This document shows positions 43,401 through 50,576 of a DNA stretch of 64,000 bases, piece after piece. Source of the DNA: Zygaena filipendulae. Lineage: Eukaryota > Arthropoda > Insecta > Lepidoptera > Zygaenidae. The notes under the pieces are model-generated. The model was not told the origin of the DNA. It saw only the letters and a list, made by a program, of their open reading frames with translations, and made no database searches. A program made the translations under genes and the position numbers. The DNA lies in NCBI GenBank assembly GCA_907165275.2, contig OU015677.1:1860001-1924000 (forward strand). The letters are read 5' to 3'. How positions within the stretch are numbered: position 1 is the first letter of the stretch; each line of letters begins with the position of its first letter.

Positions 43401-46400
43401 TGTAAAATAAATAGATAAGCAAAAATAAGGAATGGTCTTTTCTTAGCTGATGTTAAAAAAAAACATTCACAACACAATCAACCCGATGCTTGGAATTAAA
43501 CCCGATAAAAGCCAGCCGTTTTCGGGTTTAAGCCCGATGAAAGACCGTAAAGGGCTGGGCGTAAAACCCAAACACCGGGTTGGTCCATCTAAGTCCACAA
43601 CGTGTCTTACAGCTTTGTGTGACATACAGAACATCGATTGGCCTAGTAGGTTACCAAGCCTGCCCGGTAATCAAGAGGTTTCGGGTTCAATTCCCGGCGG
43701 GGATGCACTTTGTGTAATGAACACAGGGTTCCTTTCACACCTTCCTGTCTGGGTGTGTTTATACAACGTGTTAATGAATTAACTGAAAACTAGAAAGTAG
43801 TTTGCTTAGAATCAACTAGCGAATCGATCGCACTATGTTTTAATATAGGTTACTTATATTTTTTTTAATTTTTACTAGCCCATGTCTAAATTATTTATAA
43901 TACAATATTTGGCGCGTACGCCGCCCGCAGCAAAAAAATACGAATCGGTAAGCGCGGGAGTAGCGCTTGGAATTTCGTAGATAGATCACCTCCAAACTAA
44001 TGTTAAATAACTTTAAAAGTATACATTTTTTCGACATAAAATATATTTTAATCATATCATTTATTTATTTTTTTAAATCGGGTGTATCAGGTTTTCAGTT
44101 AATTCATTAACACGTTATATATCTCTAGTATAATATATATGTAATTAATTCTATGTGTGTTTGTTTTCCACGACACAATCACAATCACCATATTATCACC
44201 ATTATAAAGCTGGAATTCCCGGGGGAACTCCGAAATCGTCGCTGGAGACAGATAGTTTATATTTTAAAATGTGAGTTTATTGGTTTGTTACGCCTAACTA
44301 CTCAACCGATCATCATGTAATTTCGCATACACGTTTTCATGGGTACAGGAAAATGACACAGAAAAAGTGCTGTTCCCGAAGGATAGCAAATTAATTCTCT
44401 TGACCGCATCTCTCCTTTCAGATACGAGGGCGAATCCATCCACAAAATTCTGGACAAGATAGCCCGAGCCAGCACGGTCATGATGGACCGGTGGAGTATT
44501 CAGGTCCAAAACTCCACAACTGAGGTGAGAACATCACCAAAAATCAATCAGGTTTTCGTAGCATAACAATCAGCTTTCTCAAGGGTCTAGCGCCAGCAGT
44601 GGCGAAGGTACCATAGAAGAAGAAGAAGAAAATACATTTATTTCAGCACAACACACAAGAAAAAGAAACAAACATCAACAGTGCCTAATCTTAAGAAACA
44701 TAGATAATATCTCTTGCATGCTCTGCCGAAAGGAAGATAGAAATGCCATAGAAGCCGATTCCCACCGGCTTCCCTTCAGACGCACCTTCTCTCTCCGTAA
44801 TTGAGAACGTTGTCAGGGATACAGGGAAGGACTTTTTACACCGAAATTCCCGCGGGAACTCCGGAACTTATCGCAGGTGAAACCGCGGGGAACAGTTAAT
44901 AGTTTAATAACTTGAAATCAAAGTAGATTTCCGGCTTCCCCCTCTCAATATTTCACTCTTCGCCACTGAGCGCCAGTCACTTAAAAAAATCATTTTAATA
45001 TAGGTAATAGTTAATTTTTATCTTGAAAGATAAATAAATATATATGTACTAATATTATAAAGAGGAAAGATTTGACTTTTCGTTTGTTTGTTTGTTACGA
45101 TCTAACTCAAAAACTACTGAACCGATTTCAAAAATTCTTTCACCGTTGGAAAGCTACATTATCCCTGAGTAACATAGGCTATATTGTAATCCGGAATTCA
45201 CGCGGGAAAAATTATCGCGGGTGAAACCGGGTGGGGACAGCTAGCTAAAAATATATTATCTTACCAGTTTTGTTCCCGAGGTTTCACCCGCGTTAATTTT
45301 AGAGTTCCCGCGAGAAATTCGCAGTCGAAAGTACCCTTTGACTTTTCTGTACCCCTGATTACGTGTAAGCAAAATTGCACGATTATCGGTTGAGTAGTTT
45401 CAAACTTATAGTTGTACTAACATACAATTTCACATTCGCATTTATATACAACTACTTAGCTGTCCCCGCGGTTTCACCCGCGGTAATTTCGGGGGTTCTC
45501 GTGGGAATTTAGTGCCCTACGTCACTAGTACTACCGTAGCTTCCCATAAAAGATAGAATTTTCAAAATTGGTCCTGCACTAGATCCAGAGATTATCACCT
45601 ATACAACGTCACAAACTCACAATTCACAAACGTCAAACTCACAAACTTTAGCTCTTTAAAATATTAACGGCCGCACTCAGAGTCGACTTTAATGATTACT
45701 TAGTTAAGTATAGATTTTTAAAACAAAATTGCCGCAATCAGAGACGTTCAGTAAATTAATGTTAATTGGCATTTAATGAGATGTAACTTAATTAGTTAAA
45801 TGCCAATTAACATTAATTTATTAAACTTGTCTGATTGCGGCAGTTTTGTTTTAAAAATCTATACTCAACTAAGTAATCATTAAAGTCGACTCTGAGTGCG
45901 GCGGTAAGTATAGAACTACATTTAAGTTACGTTTTTAATTAAGTCTGTTTTCAGAATTCACAGTTTTAGGAATACTGTGGAAAATATACTTGGGATGGCA
46001 GCGAAGGAAGTTTTCGAAAAGTCTATTCGCTCTAACTTCCTTTAACTCTGGATGCTAGCGAAAGAATTTTTTGGAAAACCTTAATTTGCAACCTTCGTCT
46101 TTGTTGTTTTATGAAAGTCTATTTGGACATAGATAAGCAATAGTGTGTTAACCCACACTGGAGAAATTTTGAGTAAATGAAAGTTTTAAAGTTATAGCGC
46201 CATTTTGTGTTAACATCTTTTAAGCTCTTTATTTAGTTACATATTTAAACAATGTAATAAGGTAAACACATAATTAAAAAACGTTCTCTAACTCTCAATA
46301 AATCGTTCTAAATCAATAACTTATTTATTTATTTATTTATTTACTAATTTATAAACATTGTAACCTCTTGACGGTGCTACATAAACCTTTTTAGGTTTTT

Positions 46401-49400
46401 CCGTGCACCGACGTATCCGTAGTTATTCGTAAATAGGTATAATATAGGTTTAATTATAAAATTATACTTACCGCCGCACTCAGAGTCGACTTTAATGATT
46501 ACTTAGTTAAGTATAGATTTTTAAAACAAAACTGCCGCAATCAGACAAGTTTAATAAATTAATGTTAATTGGCATTTAACTAATTAAGTTAAATCTCATT
46601 AAATGCCAATTAACACTAATTTACTGAACGTCTCTGATTGCGGCAGTTTTGTTTTAAAAATCTGTACTTAACTAAGTAATCATTAAAGTCGACTCTGAGT
46701 GCGGCGGTTAGAGTAGTTACGTACCTGTTTTTTTTTTCTCTCTATTTAATCTCCGATACATTTTTATTTGCAAGATATAGGTAGGCAACTTCACTTTGTG
46801 GGTTAACATGTTATTGCTTATTTGCGTCCATTTGTTTTCGCAGTGCGACCAACCGCAGATGCCAGACTCGGCGCCCCACCCGACCACCGTCCCCTACAAT
46901 ATTATCAACAACTATTTCTCCATAGGAGTTGTAAGTATGACGATGAAATCTATAAATCTATCTTTCTTCACATTCACAATATAATGGGCCATCGGTTAAT
47001 GACGTCACACGTTAAGGGGTGGGAGGTGTTCCAAGTTTAGTGACGTCACATGACATTTGAAGTAGGTAAAAAATATTTAATATTATCTGGGCGAGCGAGC
47101 TTCGCTCGTAGCACAATTGAAAAATACGTGACAAACTCAGATTCAGACTATAAAACTAATTTGTTGACTAATTTTTATTTTTTAGTCCGTCTTGTAGATT
47201 ATTAAAAATATTGGACACGTATTTTTTCTTTTTTTACGTAATCAAAAAATAACGGCGTTATATTGAGTTGAAATTTCGCGTGACATCACTATTCTGACAG
47301 TTTGTATGGCGGTTTTGTGGGTAGTGACGTCACGACCTCCTCACCCTAAACTTTAATGCGCTTTATCTCTGTATATTTTAATTTATTTGAAAAAGCAAAA
47401 AATACGTGTCTATTGTTTTTTTTATTATTTAACTGACGGACTAATTAGAATTTGGATTTTCAATAGTAGTCCACATCCCCATTCGATATTTTCACCACCG
47501 TTCAGCAGCCATTTTGTTCTCGGCCCGTCCCCAGGACGCGGCGATATGCGTCAAGTTCCACACGGAGCGGGAACGCAACCCGGACAAGTTCAGCTCGCGC
47601 ATGAAGAACAAGCTGTGGTACTTCGAGTTCGCGACGTCCGAGCAGTTCGCCGCCAGCTGCAAGAACCTGCACGAAAACATTGACATCGTGGTGAGTCCGC
47701 TCCGGAGACGTGGAAAATACACTTCTTTTTTTCTATCTTTTTATGAACTTTCGCATACATACAGGGTGTCCCGTAAATCGACGTCAAGTCATAACAGCTG
47801 TTAACATAAAAATATTAAAATCTTTGCTATGCCTATTTAAAAAAAAAAGGACACTCATTAAAAACTGACGAAAGTAATAATTTTGAAAATGTCATTGGCA
47901 CAAAGTTAAATTTTAAGCAGTAGTTTGCAGAAACGCTATTCAGGATTACACAACAAAATCCGTGAAATCTATTGTCCAATACAGCACCTTATAACACAAC
48001 AAAATCGTTTTTAACCATTTTCTATCGACATGTAAATAAATGACCGAATCTTTGATTCCTGTCAAAAAACTCCCGACTATATGGGCGGCGGCGCGGCGGC
48101 AGCGGCAAAAACAAATGGTAGACAACATAAGAAGTCGGCCACAGCTCGCGCCGCTGATAGCTGTGGCCGACTTCGTATTTGTCTACCATTTGTTTTTGCC
48201 GCCGCCGCCGCCGCCGCCACCGCCGCCTCCGAGACTGTGACTGTGGCTTAAGGGTAAGGACTTTGTTGGTAGCGGATTTTATTAGTGCAATATTGGTGTG
48301 CGCAGTGCGACGGCTCGTCGTTGGAGCTGAACAAGGGGCCGGCGCTGCAGGGGGTCGCGCTGCTCAACATCCCGTACGCGCACGGCGGCTCCAACCTGTG
48401 GGGGGCGGGCGCCGCGCACCGCCGGGGGCGCTTCCCTAACGCGCAGCAAGGTGAGCCTCGGTCACGGTTCCGTTCACGCAAACACACAAAACATAACAGT
48501 CCCCCCCAGTCATTCCTCATGCAGTATTGTAATATTATCTGTGCTCATGCTTAGATGCAGGATCAACACTGTGCGTTTACGTAAAATACAAGACTTGTAC
48601 CACTTAATAATGATCATGTTTTTTTAGTCTTTAAAGCTATTAAGCTACCAAAACTTGGCGGTTAAAGGATCCAATGTTTGGTGCCATGTTAGTTCTACAT
48701 TGTATTAAAAGAGTTCTCAGAAAAGGGATGCCAAACCGCGAACGTTTTAAACTAGTTATAATCACGCAAAATACCAAAACTTGTACCTGGGCTGGCATTC
48801 ACTACGATCAAAAACATTCCTTGCCCATAACGCGCGTCCCAAAAACACAATCCCAGAATATTGGAAATTAATATTCTGTATGCCTCAAGTACTGCTTCTG
48901 CAGGCTGCATCCATAACATGAGACTCTAATGGATGCAGTCTGCAGGAGCTTGGAGCTTCGAAAAAGAAATCCAAATTGGTCCACCCATCTTCGAGTCATC
49001 GATAAACATGGATAGAAAAATACATTTTGTCGAACATAGAACCTCCTCCTTATCGAAGTCTGTTATAAATACCGAGGAAAAGAAATCAAAAAAGAATACA
49101 GAAGTCAAAAAGGTAATTAAAACGAAGGGGGATATAGTAACGAGTGGTGTACCGCCGCTTCATTACAACTCTTATCAAAACGTGTATGAGTAGAATCCTC
49201 CAGAACCTACAGGGAACAGTCATGATGCAAAGTTCTTGTCACAATATTAGCAGGTTGGTTAAAACTGTTGTTTTTCTGTTCCAGACATCGGCGACAAGTT
49301 GATAGAGGTGATCGGCTTGGAGAACTGCCTGCATATGGGACAAGTGAGGACAGGTAAAGTGCTATTCGAAATTATTTCTGTTTTGTGGTAAGTAAGTAAT

Positions 49401-50576
49401 TACTTTTTAAGGCTTTTTTATGGGTAGTGAAAACTCAGGTCTTCGCATCTTTTTTTTTATCCTAATTTATCCTAATTCAATTAATCGATTCGTTATTATT
49501 TTACTTGAAAGTCCCGTACAAGTTACTAGTATACAAGACAATTTTTATTATACTTTTTTTGCAGGCTTGCGAGCGTCTGGGAGGCGATTAGCGCAGTGTA
49601 GCTCAGTCACCATTACAACGAAACGCACATTCCCCATGCAGATAGACGGGGAGCCCTGGATGCAGCCGCCTTGCAAGGTAGCTAGCCAGTAGATTTAATC
49701 CTTTGGGTGCTGACCGCCTGGTAGCCACGCGACACAGCGTGGCTGCTCCGCGGCGTACATGAGCGAGGAGGTGGTACTGTCCCGGGCGGAGCGCGCACGT
49801 GCTGCTACCACCTCCGAGTGCTGGCCGCCTGGTAGTCACGTGACACTGCGCGGCTGCTCCGTGGCATACATGAGCGAGGAGGTGGTACTGTCGCGGGCGG
49901 AGCGCGCACGTGCTGCTACCACCTCCGAGTGCTGGCCGCCTGGTAGTCGCGCGACACAGCGCGGCTGCTCCACGGAGCACATGAGCGAGGAGGTGGTACT
50001 GTCCCGGACGGAGCGCGCACGTGCTGCTACCACCTCCGAGTGCTGGCCGCCTGGTAGTCACGTGACACTGCGCGGCTGCTCCGTGGCATACATGAGCGAG
50101 GAGGTGGTACTGTCGCGGGCGGAGCGCGCACGTGCTGCTACCACCTCCGAGTGCTGGCCGCCTGGTAGTCGCCCGACACAGCGCGGCTGCTCCACGGAGC
50201 ACATGAGCGAGGAGGTGGTACTGTCCCGGGCGGAGCGCGCACGTGCTGCTACCACCTCCGAGTGCTGGCCGCCTGGTAGTCGCCCGACACAGCGCGGCTG
50301 CTCCACGGAGCACATGAGCGAGGAGGTGGTACTGTCCCGGGCGGAGCGCGCACGTGCTGCTACCACCTCCGAGTGCTGGGTGCCTGGTAGTCGCGCGACA
50401 CAGCGCGGCTGCTCCGCGGCGCACATGAGCGAGGAGGTGGTACTGTGCCTGGCGAATACTAAAACCCTTTCTTCATTTTCCAGATCACTGTAACCCACAA
50501 GAACCAAGTTCCAATGCTGATGGGACCAGCTCCCGAGAAAGGCAGGGGATTCTTCAAGCTGTTCACGCATTGTTAA
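31384..50576 (+). CDS. Dgk: Type I diacylglycerol kinase gene, 21 exons, 5' end missing
   Basis: Phosphorylates diacylglycerol to phosphatidic acid using ATP; the type I group is Ca2+-regulated and moves to membranes. Joining the 21 exons listed below gives 2499 bases in one frame (832 residues plus stop). Every junction is GT-AG and every phase fits. Order: recoverin-homology region (1-about 200), with a Ser-rich stretch at about 63-155; EF-hand loops at 204-215 and 249-260; C1 zinc domains at 287-336 and about 353-400; a linker; the catalytic domain from about 478 (INPKSGG, GGDGT at 535-539, LGTGND at 563-568); the accessory domain to the C-terminus. EF-hands plus two C1 domains define the alpha/beta/gamma class; the single Drosophila member is Dgk. 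The real start codon and first part of the recoverin homology are not in view. Exons are GC-rich, introns AT-rich and element-laden. Confidence 0.93.
31513..31690 (-). mobile_element. M3 fragment in DGK intron
   Basis: GGGCTTGTCAACC start, TTTAGTCCGTCTTGTGG, and GTGACGTCAC twice around TGTAGCACG. The outer half is missing. Confidence 0.7.
31925..32876. mobile_element. CAGGG-ended element rich in TCGA motifs
   Basis: Left end CAGGGACCCAATTCTCGCC and right end GCGAGAATTGCCCCCCTG are inverted with a few changes. Both subterminal 150-300 bp carry very many TTCGA/TCGAA/CTCGAG motifs. hAT-like by its CAGGG ends, though no clear 8-bp duplication is visible. Confidence 0.6.
32883..33195 (-). mobile_element. 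M3 MITE abutting DGK exon B
   Basis: Near-complete reverse copy from TTTTTAGTCCGTCTTG to GTCGTCAACATCCC, with two GTGACGTCAC palindromes. It ends nine bases before the exon at 33205. Confidence 0.85.
33205..33316 (+). CDS. Dgk: DGK exon B
   Basis: Residues 25-62, starting [10 protein letters not shown] and then Ala-rich. The acceptor CTATTGCCAG has a poor pyrimidine tract, and the M3 element ends only nine bases upstream of the exon. The donor is CAG|GTAAAG; a second GT six bases downstream could add two residues. Confidence 0.9.
33596..33755 (-). mobile_element. Lep1-like Helitron fragments in intron
   Basis: GCTGTGCCCCGCGGTTTCAC, then a second GAGTTCCCGCGGGAATTCC block at about 33730. Two 3' ends in tandem. 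Confidence 0.65.
33889..34003 (+). CDS. Dgk: DGK exon C, linker
   Basis: Residues 63-100 ([18 protein letters not shown]...). The first half could be a short helix; the end is Ser/Gly-rich. The stretch is inserted within the recoverin homology relative to vertebrate type I enzymes. Confidence 0.85.
34490..34657 (+). CDS. Dgk: DGK exon D, Ser-rich linker
   Basis: Residues 101-156, rich in Ser, Arg and Asn ([18 protein letters not shown]). Several R-x-x-S sites could be kinase targets (inference). The acceptor TTCTCAG and donor AAG|GTAACA are clear. Confidence 0.85.
34907..35029 (+). CDS. Dgk: DGK exon E
   Basis: Residues 157-197, ending in the family signature [16 protein letters not shown] chose the acceptor TTGAAG at 34906 rather than the nearby TTCAG at 34913, because the latter puts a TGA in frame. 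Confidence 0.88.
35682..35806 (+). CDS. Dgk: DGK exon F, EF-hand 1
   Basis: Residues 198-239. Loop [12 protein letters not shown] (204-215) has all canonical Ca2+ ligands. Followed by the family block [10 protein letters not shown]. Confidence 0.95.
36045..36121 (+). CDS. Dgk: DGK exon G, EF-hand 2
   Basis: Residues 240-264. Loop [12 protein letters not shown] (249-260) is canonical. Confidence 0.95.
36260..36420 (+). CDS. Dgk: DGK exon H, first C1 domain start
   Basis: Residues 265-318: [13 protein letters not shown], then H287-x12-CNLC of C1 domain A. The donor is GTGCGT after ACAT. The alternative GTAAGA four bases on would break the frame. Confidence 0.93.
36931..37044 (+). CDS. Dgk: DGK exon I, first C1 domain end
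   Basis: Residues 319-356. It completes C1 domain A (CKFTVHERC...C336), spacing C-x4-H-x2-C-x7-C, followed by SKSRR and the HHWVEG start of C1 domain B. Confidence 0.93.
37190..37348 (+). mobile_element. Lep1-like Helitron in intron
   Basis: Body variant with CGAAACCATTGGTCCGATTG, ending ACGCGGGTGAAACCGCGG and CAGCTAG. Confidence 0.7.
37432..37544. repeat. Fold-back (hairpin) element
   Basis: The arms, GTGCGGAAAACCTGTCATTG...TTCCGACAAATGTC and GACATTTGTCGGAACT...GCAATGACGGTTCCGCAC, pair over about 40 bp around a 34-bp centre. Confidence 0.75.
38267..38358 (+). CDS. Dgk: DGK exon J, second C1 domain
   Basis: Residues 357-387 with CARC and [10 protein letters not shown]. The spacing of the first His is atypical, as known for the second C1 of DGKs, which often does not bind diacylglycerol. 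Confidence 0.93.
38390..38739 (+). mobile_element. Two Helitron remnants before exon K
   Basis: The first (38390-38592) has AACTCCAAAACTACTGGGCT and ends AGAAACAGCTGG. The second (38622-38739) has CAATCACGCCAGAACGGC and is cut off after GGAACTCCGAAATCACC, 31 bases before exon K. Confidence 0.65.
38771..38911 (+). CDS. Dgk: DGK exon K, second C1 end and linker
   Basis: Residues 388-434. Begins LHNRC, ends C1 domain B at C400, then [11 protein letters not shown], a conserved DGK linker. Very GC-rich. A truncated Helitron ends about 31 bases upstream. Confidence 0.92.
39549..39801 (+). CDS. Dgk: DGK exon L, catalytic domain start
   Basis: Residues 435-518. A charged linker ([11 protein letters not shown]) precedes the catalytic start [13 protein letters not shown] at 477-489 and [13 protein letters not shown]. 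Largest exon. Confidence 0.95.
40068..41452. repeat. Periodic CTCGAGCGCGTCAGAT array, inverted about its centre
   Basis: The motif CTCGAGCGCGTCAGAT or close variants occurs at 40068, 40206 and 40345 in one direction. It occurs as ATCTGACGCGCTCGAG at 41031, 41169, 41299 and (decayed) about 41437 in the other. Spacings are 130-139 bases. A(T)-runs and CGGCAGATTTT-like words recur inside the units. Family unknown. Confidence 0.7.
41605..41813 (-). mobile_element. Lep1-like Helitron in intron
   Basis: CTAGTTCTCCCGCGCGGTTT...GAAATCGGTCCCAGTAGTTT...TTCATAATATTAGTATAGA. Full-length variant. Confidence 0.75.
41897..42223 (-). mobile_element. M3 MITE before exon M
   Basis: Complete reverse copy: GGGCATGTTGACTAATTT to TAGTCCACATCGC, with two GTGACGTCAC sites. 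Confidence 0.85.
42262..42348 (+). CDS. Dgk: DGK exon M, GGDGT motif
   Basis: Residues 519-547 with the nucleotide-binding motif [13 protein letters not shown]. An M3 element ends 38 bases before the exon. Confidence 0.95.
42413..42533 (+). repeat. Dispersed repeat with CTTTCTTT tail
   Basis: Second copy of the 30950 repeat. Confidence 0.55.
42611..42770. mobile_element. Helitron remnants, left arm of an inverted pair
   Basis: ATAAACTCACATTTTAAAAT then CCAGCGAC and a Helitron hairpin. The inverse occurs at 44208-44282. A + Helitron tail (GCGGGTGAAACCGCGCGGAA) follows to 42770. Confidence 0.65.
42934..43024 (+). CDS. Dgk: DGK exon N, LGTGND motif
   Basis: Residues 548-577: [20 protein letters not shown], the most conserved catalytic block. 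A pair of near-perfect inverted repeats flanks this exon (about 42620-42690 and 44208-44275). Confidence 0.96.
43147..43275 (-). mobile_element. Non-LTR 3' remnant in intron
   Basis: TACTTTATTGAACA, CTCAAAGGCGGACTTATCC and TTCTTCCAGTCAACCTTT match the remnants at 8495 and 27845. Confidence 0.5.
43480..43790 (+). mobile_element. CCCGATAAAA-type repeat followed by a tRNA-derived SINE
   Basis: 43480-43595 has alternating AACCCGATAAAAGCC and TTTCGGGTTTAAGCCCG words, seen also at 54965-55065 and 57625-57735. At 43635-43720 an A-box-like TGGCCTAGTAGG and the B box GGTTCAATTCC stand about 40 bases apart, then TGTGTAATGAACACAGGG, as in lepidopteran SINEs. Not a functional tRNA. Confidence 0.5.
43766..44115. 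repeat. 25-bp perfect inverted repeat, 350-bp span
   Basis: ACGTGTTAATGAATTAACTG + AAAAC at 43766-43790 is exactly inverted at 44091-44115. It may be the termini of an unnamed DNA element. The interior has no frame. Confidence 0.7.
44422..44524 (+). CDS. Dgk: DGK exon O
   Basis: Residues 578-612 ([13 protein letters not shown]...DRWSIQV), the end of the core catalytic domain. Confidence 0.95.
44815..45620. mobile_element. Four Lep1-like Helitron copies in intron O-P
   Basis: + at 44815-44905, + at 45045-45241 (complete), reverse at 45262-45455, reverse at 45458-45620. All carry the GCGGGTGAAACCG hairpin or its inverse. Confidence 0.7.
45668..45904. mobile_element. M2 MITE, complete
   Basis: 237 bp, flanked by TAA on both sides (45665-45667, 45905-45907). 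Confidence 0.88.
46125..46829 (-). mobile_element. M1 MITE abutting exon P, itself carrying insertions
   Basis: Starts GGACATAGATAAGCAATAG and ends ATTGCTTATTTGCGTCC, flanked by ATTT on both sides (46121-46124, 46830-46833). From about 46323 it is interrupted by a (TTTA)n stretch, a fragment and a complete M2 (46471-46707). Its right terminus lies 14 bases before exon P. Confidence 0.85.
46471..46707. mobile_element. M2 MITE, complete, nested in M1
   Basis: 237 bp, flanked by TTA on both sides (46468-46470, 46708-46710). Confidence 0.88.
46844..46930 (+). CDS. Dgk: DGK exon P, accessory domain start
   Basis: Residues 613-641, ending [12 protein letters not shown]. The acceptor is ATTTGTTTTCGCAG. 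The 3' terminus of an M1 element lies 14 bases upstream of the exon, and the nearest branch-point-like sequence (GTTAAC, 38 bases upstream) is inside the element. Confidence 0.93.
47159..47479 (-). mobile_element. M3 MITE before exon Q
   Basis: GTTGACTAATTTTTATTTTT to TAGTCCACATCCC, with GTGACATCAC and GTGACGTCAC. Confidence 0.85.
47535..47690 (+). CDS. Dgk: DGK exon Q
   Basis: Residues 642-693: DAAICVKFH, then [16 protein letters not shown], a DGK accessory-domain signature. An M3 element ends 55 bases upstream. Confidence 0.95.
48083..48230. repeat. Long GC-capped hairpin in intron Q-R
   Basis: The left arm (GGCGGC repeats, AAAACAAATGGTAGACAA, GAAGTCGGCCACAGCT) and right arm (AGCTGTGGCCGACTTC, TTGTCTACCATTTGTTTTT, GCC repeats) pair over about 60 bp with few mismatches around a 12-base loop. 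Confidence 0.85.
48306..48450 (+). CDS. Dgk: DGK exon R
   Basis: Residues 694-741, containing [17 protein letters not shown]. The C-terminal part ([15 protein letters not shown]) is GC-rich and less conserved. A large hairpin (48083-48230) lies about 75 bases upstream. Confidence 0.94.
49285..49353 (+). CDS. Dgk: DGK exon S
   Basis: Residues 742-764: [20 protein letters not shown], a typical accessory-domain block. Confidence 0.94.
49565..49677 (+). CDS. Dgk: DGK exon T
   Basis: Residues 765-802: GRRLAQCS, then [16 protein letters not shown], near the C-terminus of all type I DGKs. If the next intron were retained, a stop would follow after four codons. Confidence 0.95.
49707..50447. repeat. 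111-bp minisatellite in last DGK intron
   Basis: ATGAGCGAGGAGGTGGTACT starts a unit at 49759, 49870, 49981, 50092, 50203, 50314 and 50425, exactly 111 bases apart. Partial units stand at both ends. Units differ at a few sites. Because 111 is a multiple of 3, long frames stay open on both strands (49759-50493 +; 49603-50424 -). These are by-products of the repeat. Confidence 0.95.
50484..50576 (+). CDS. Dgk: DGK last exon with stop
   Basis: Residues 803-832: [17 protein letters not shown], ending FFKLFTHC and TAA at 50574-50576. The acceptor CATTTTCCAG directly follows the minisatellite intron. Confidence 0.95.
   Translation: MTVTHKNQVPMLMGPAPEKGRGFFKLFTHC

Noticed and set aside
43635..43720. 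tRNA gene
   Set aside because: A- and B-box-like words are present, but the arms do not fold to a full cloverleaf. The downstream sequence is SINE-like.
49603..50493. Two long open frames on opposite strands (244 and 273 codons) with repeated 37-residue units
   Set aside because: The 111-bp unit is a multiple of three, so any stop-free unit stays open. The region is an intron between two clear DGK exons, and the frames do not join the exon frames.
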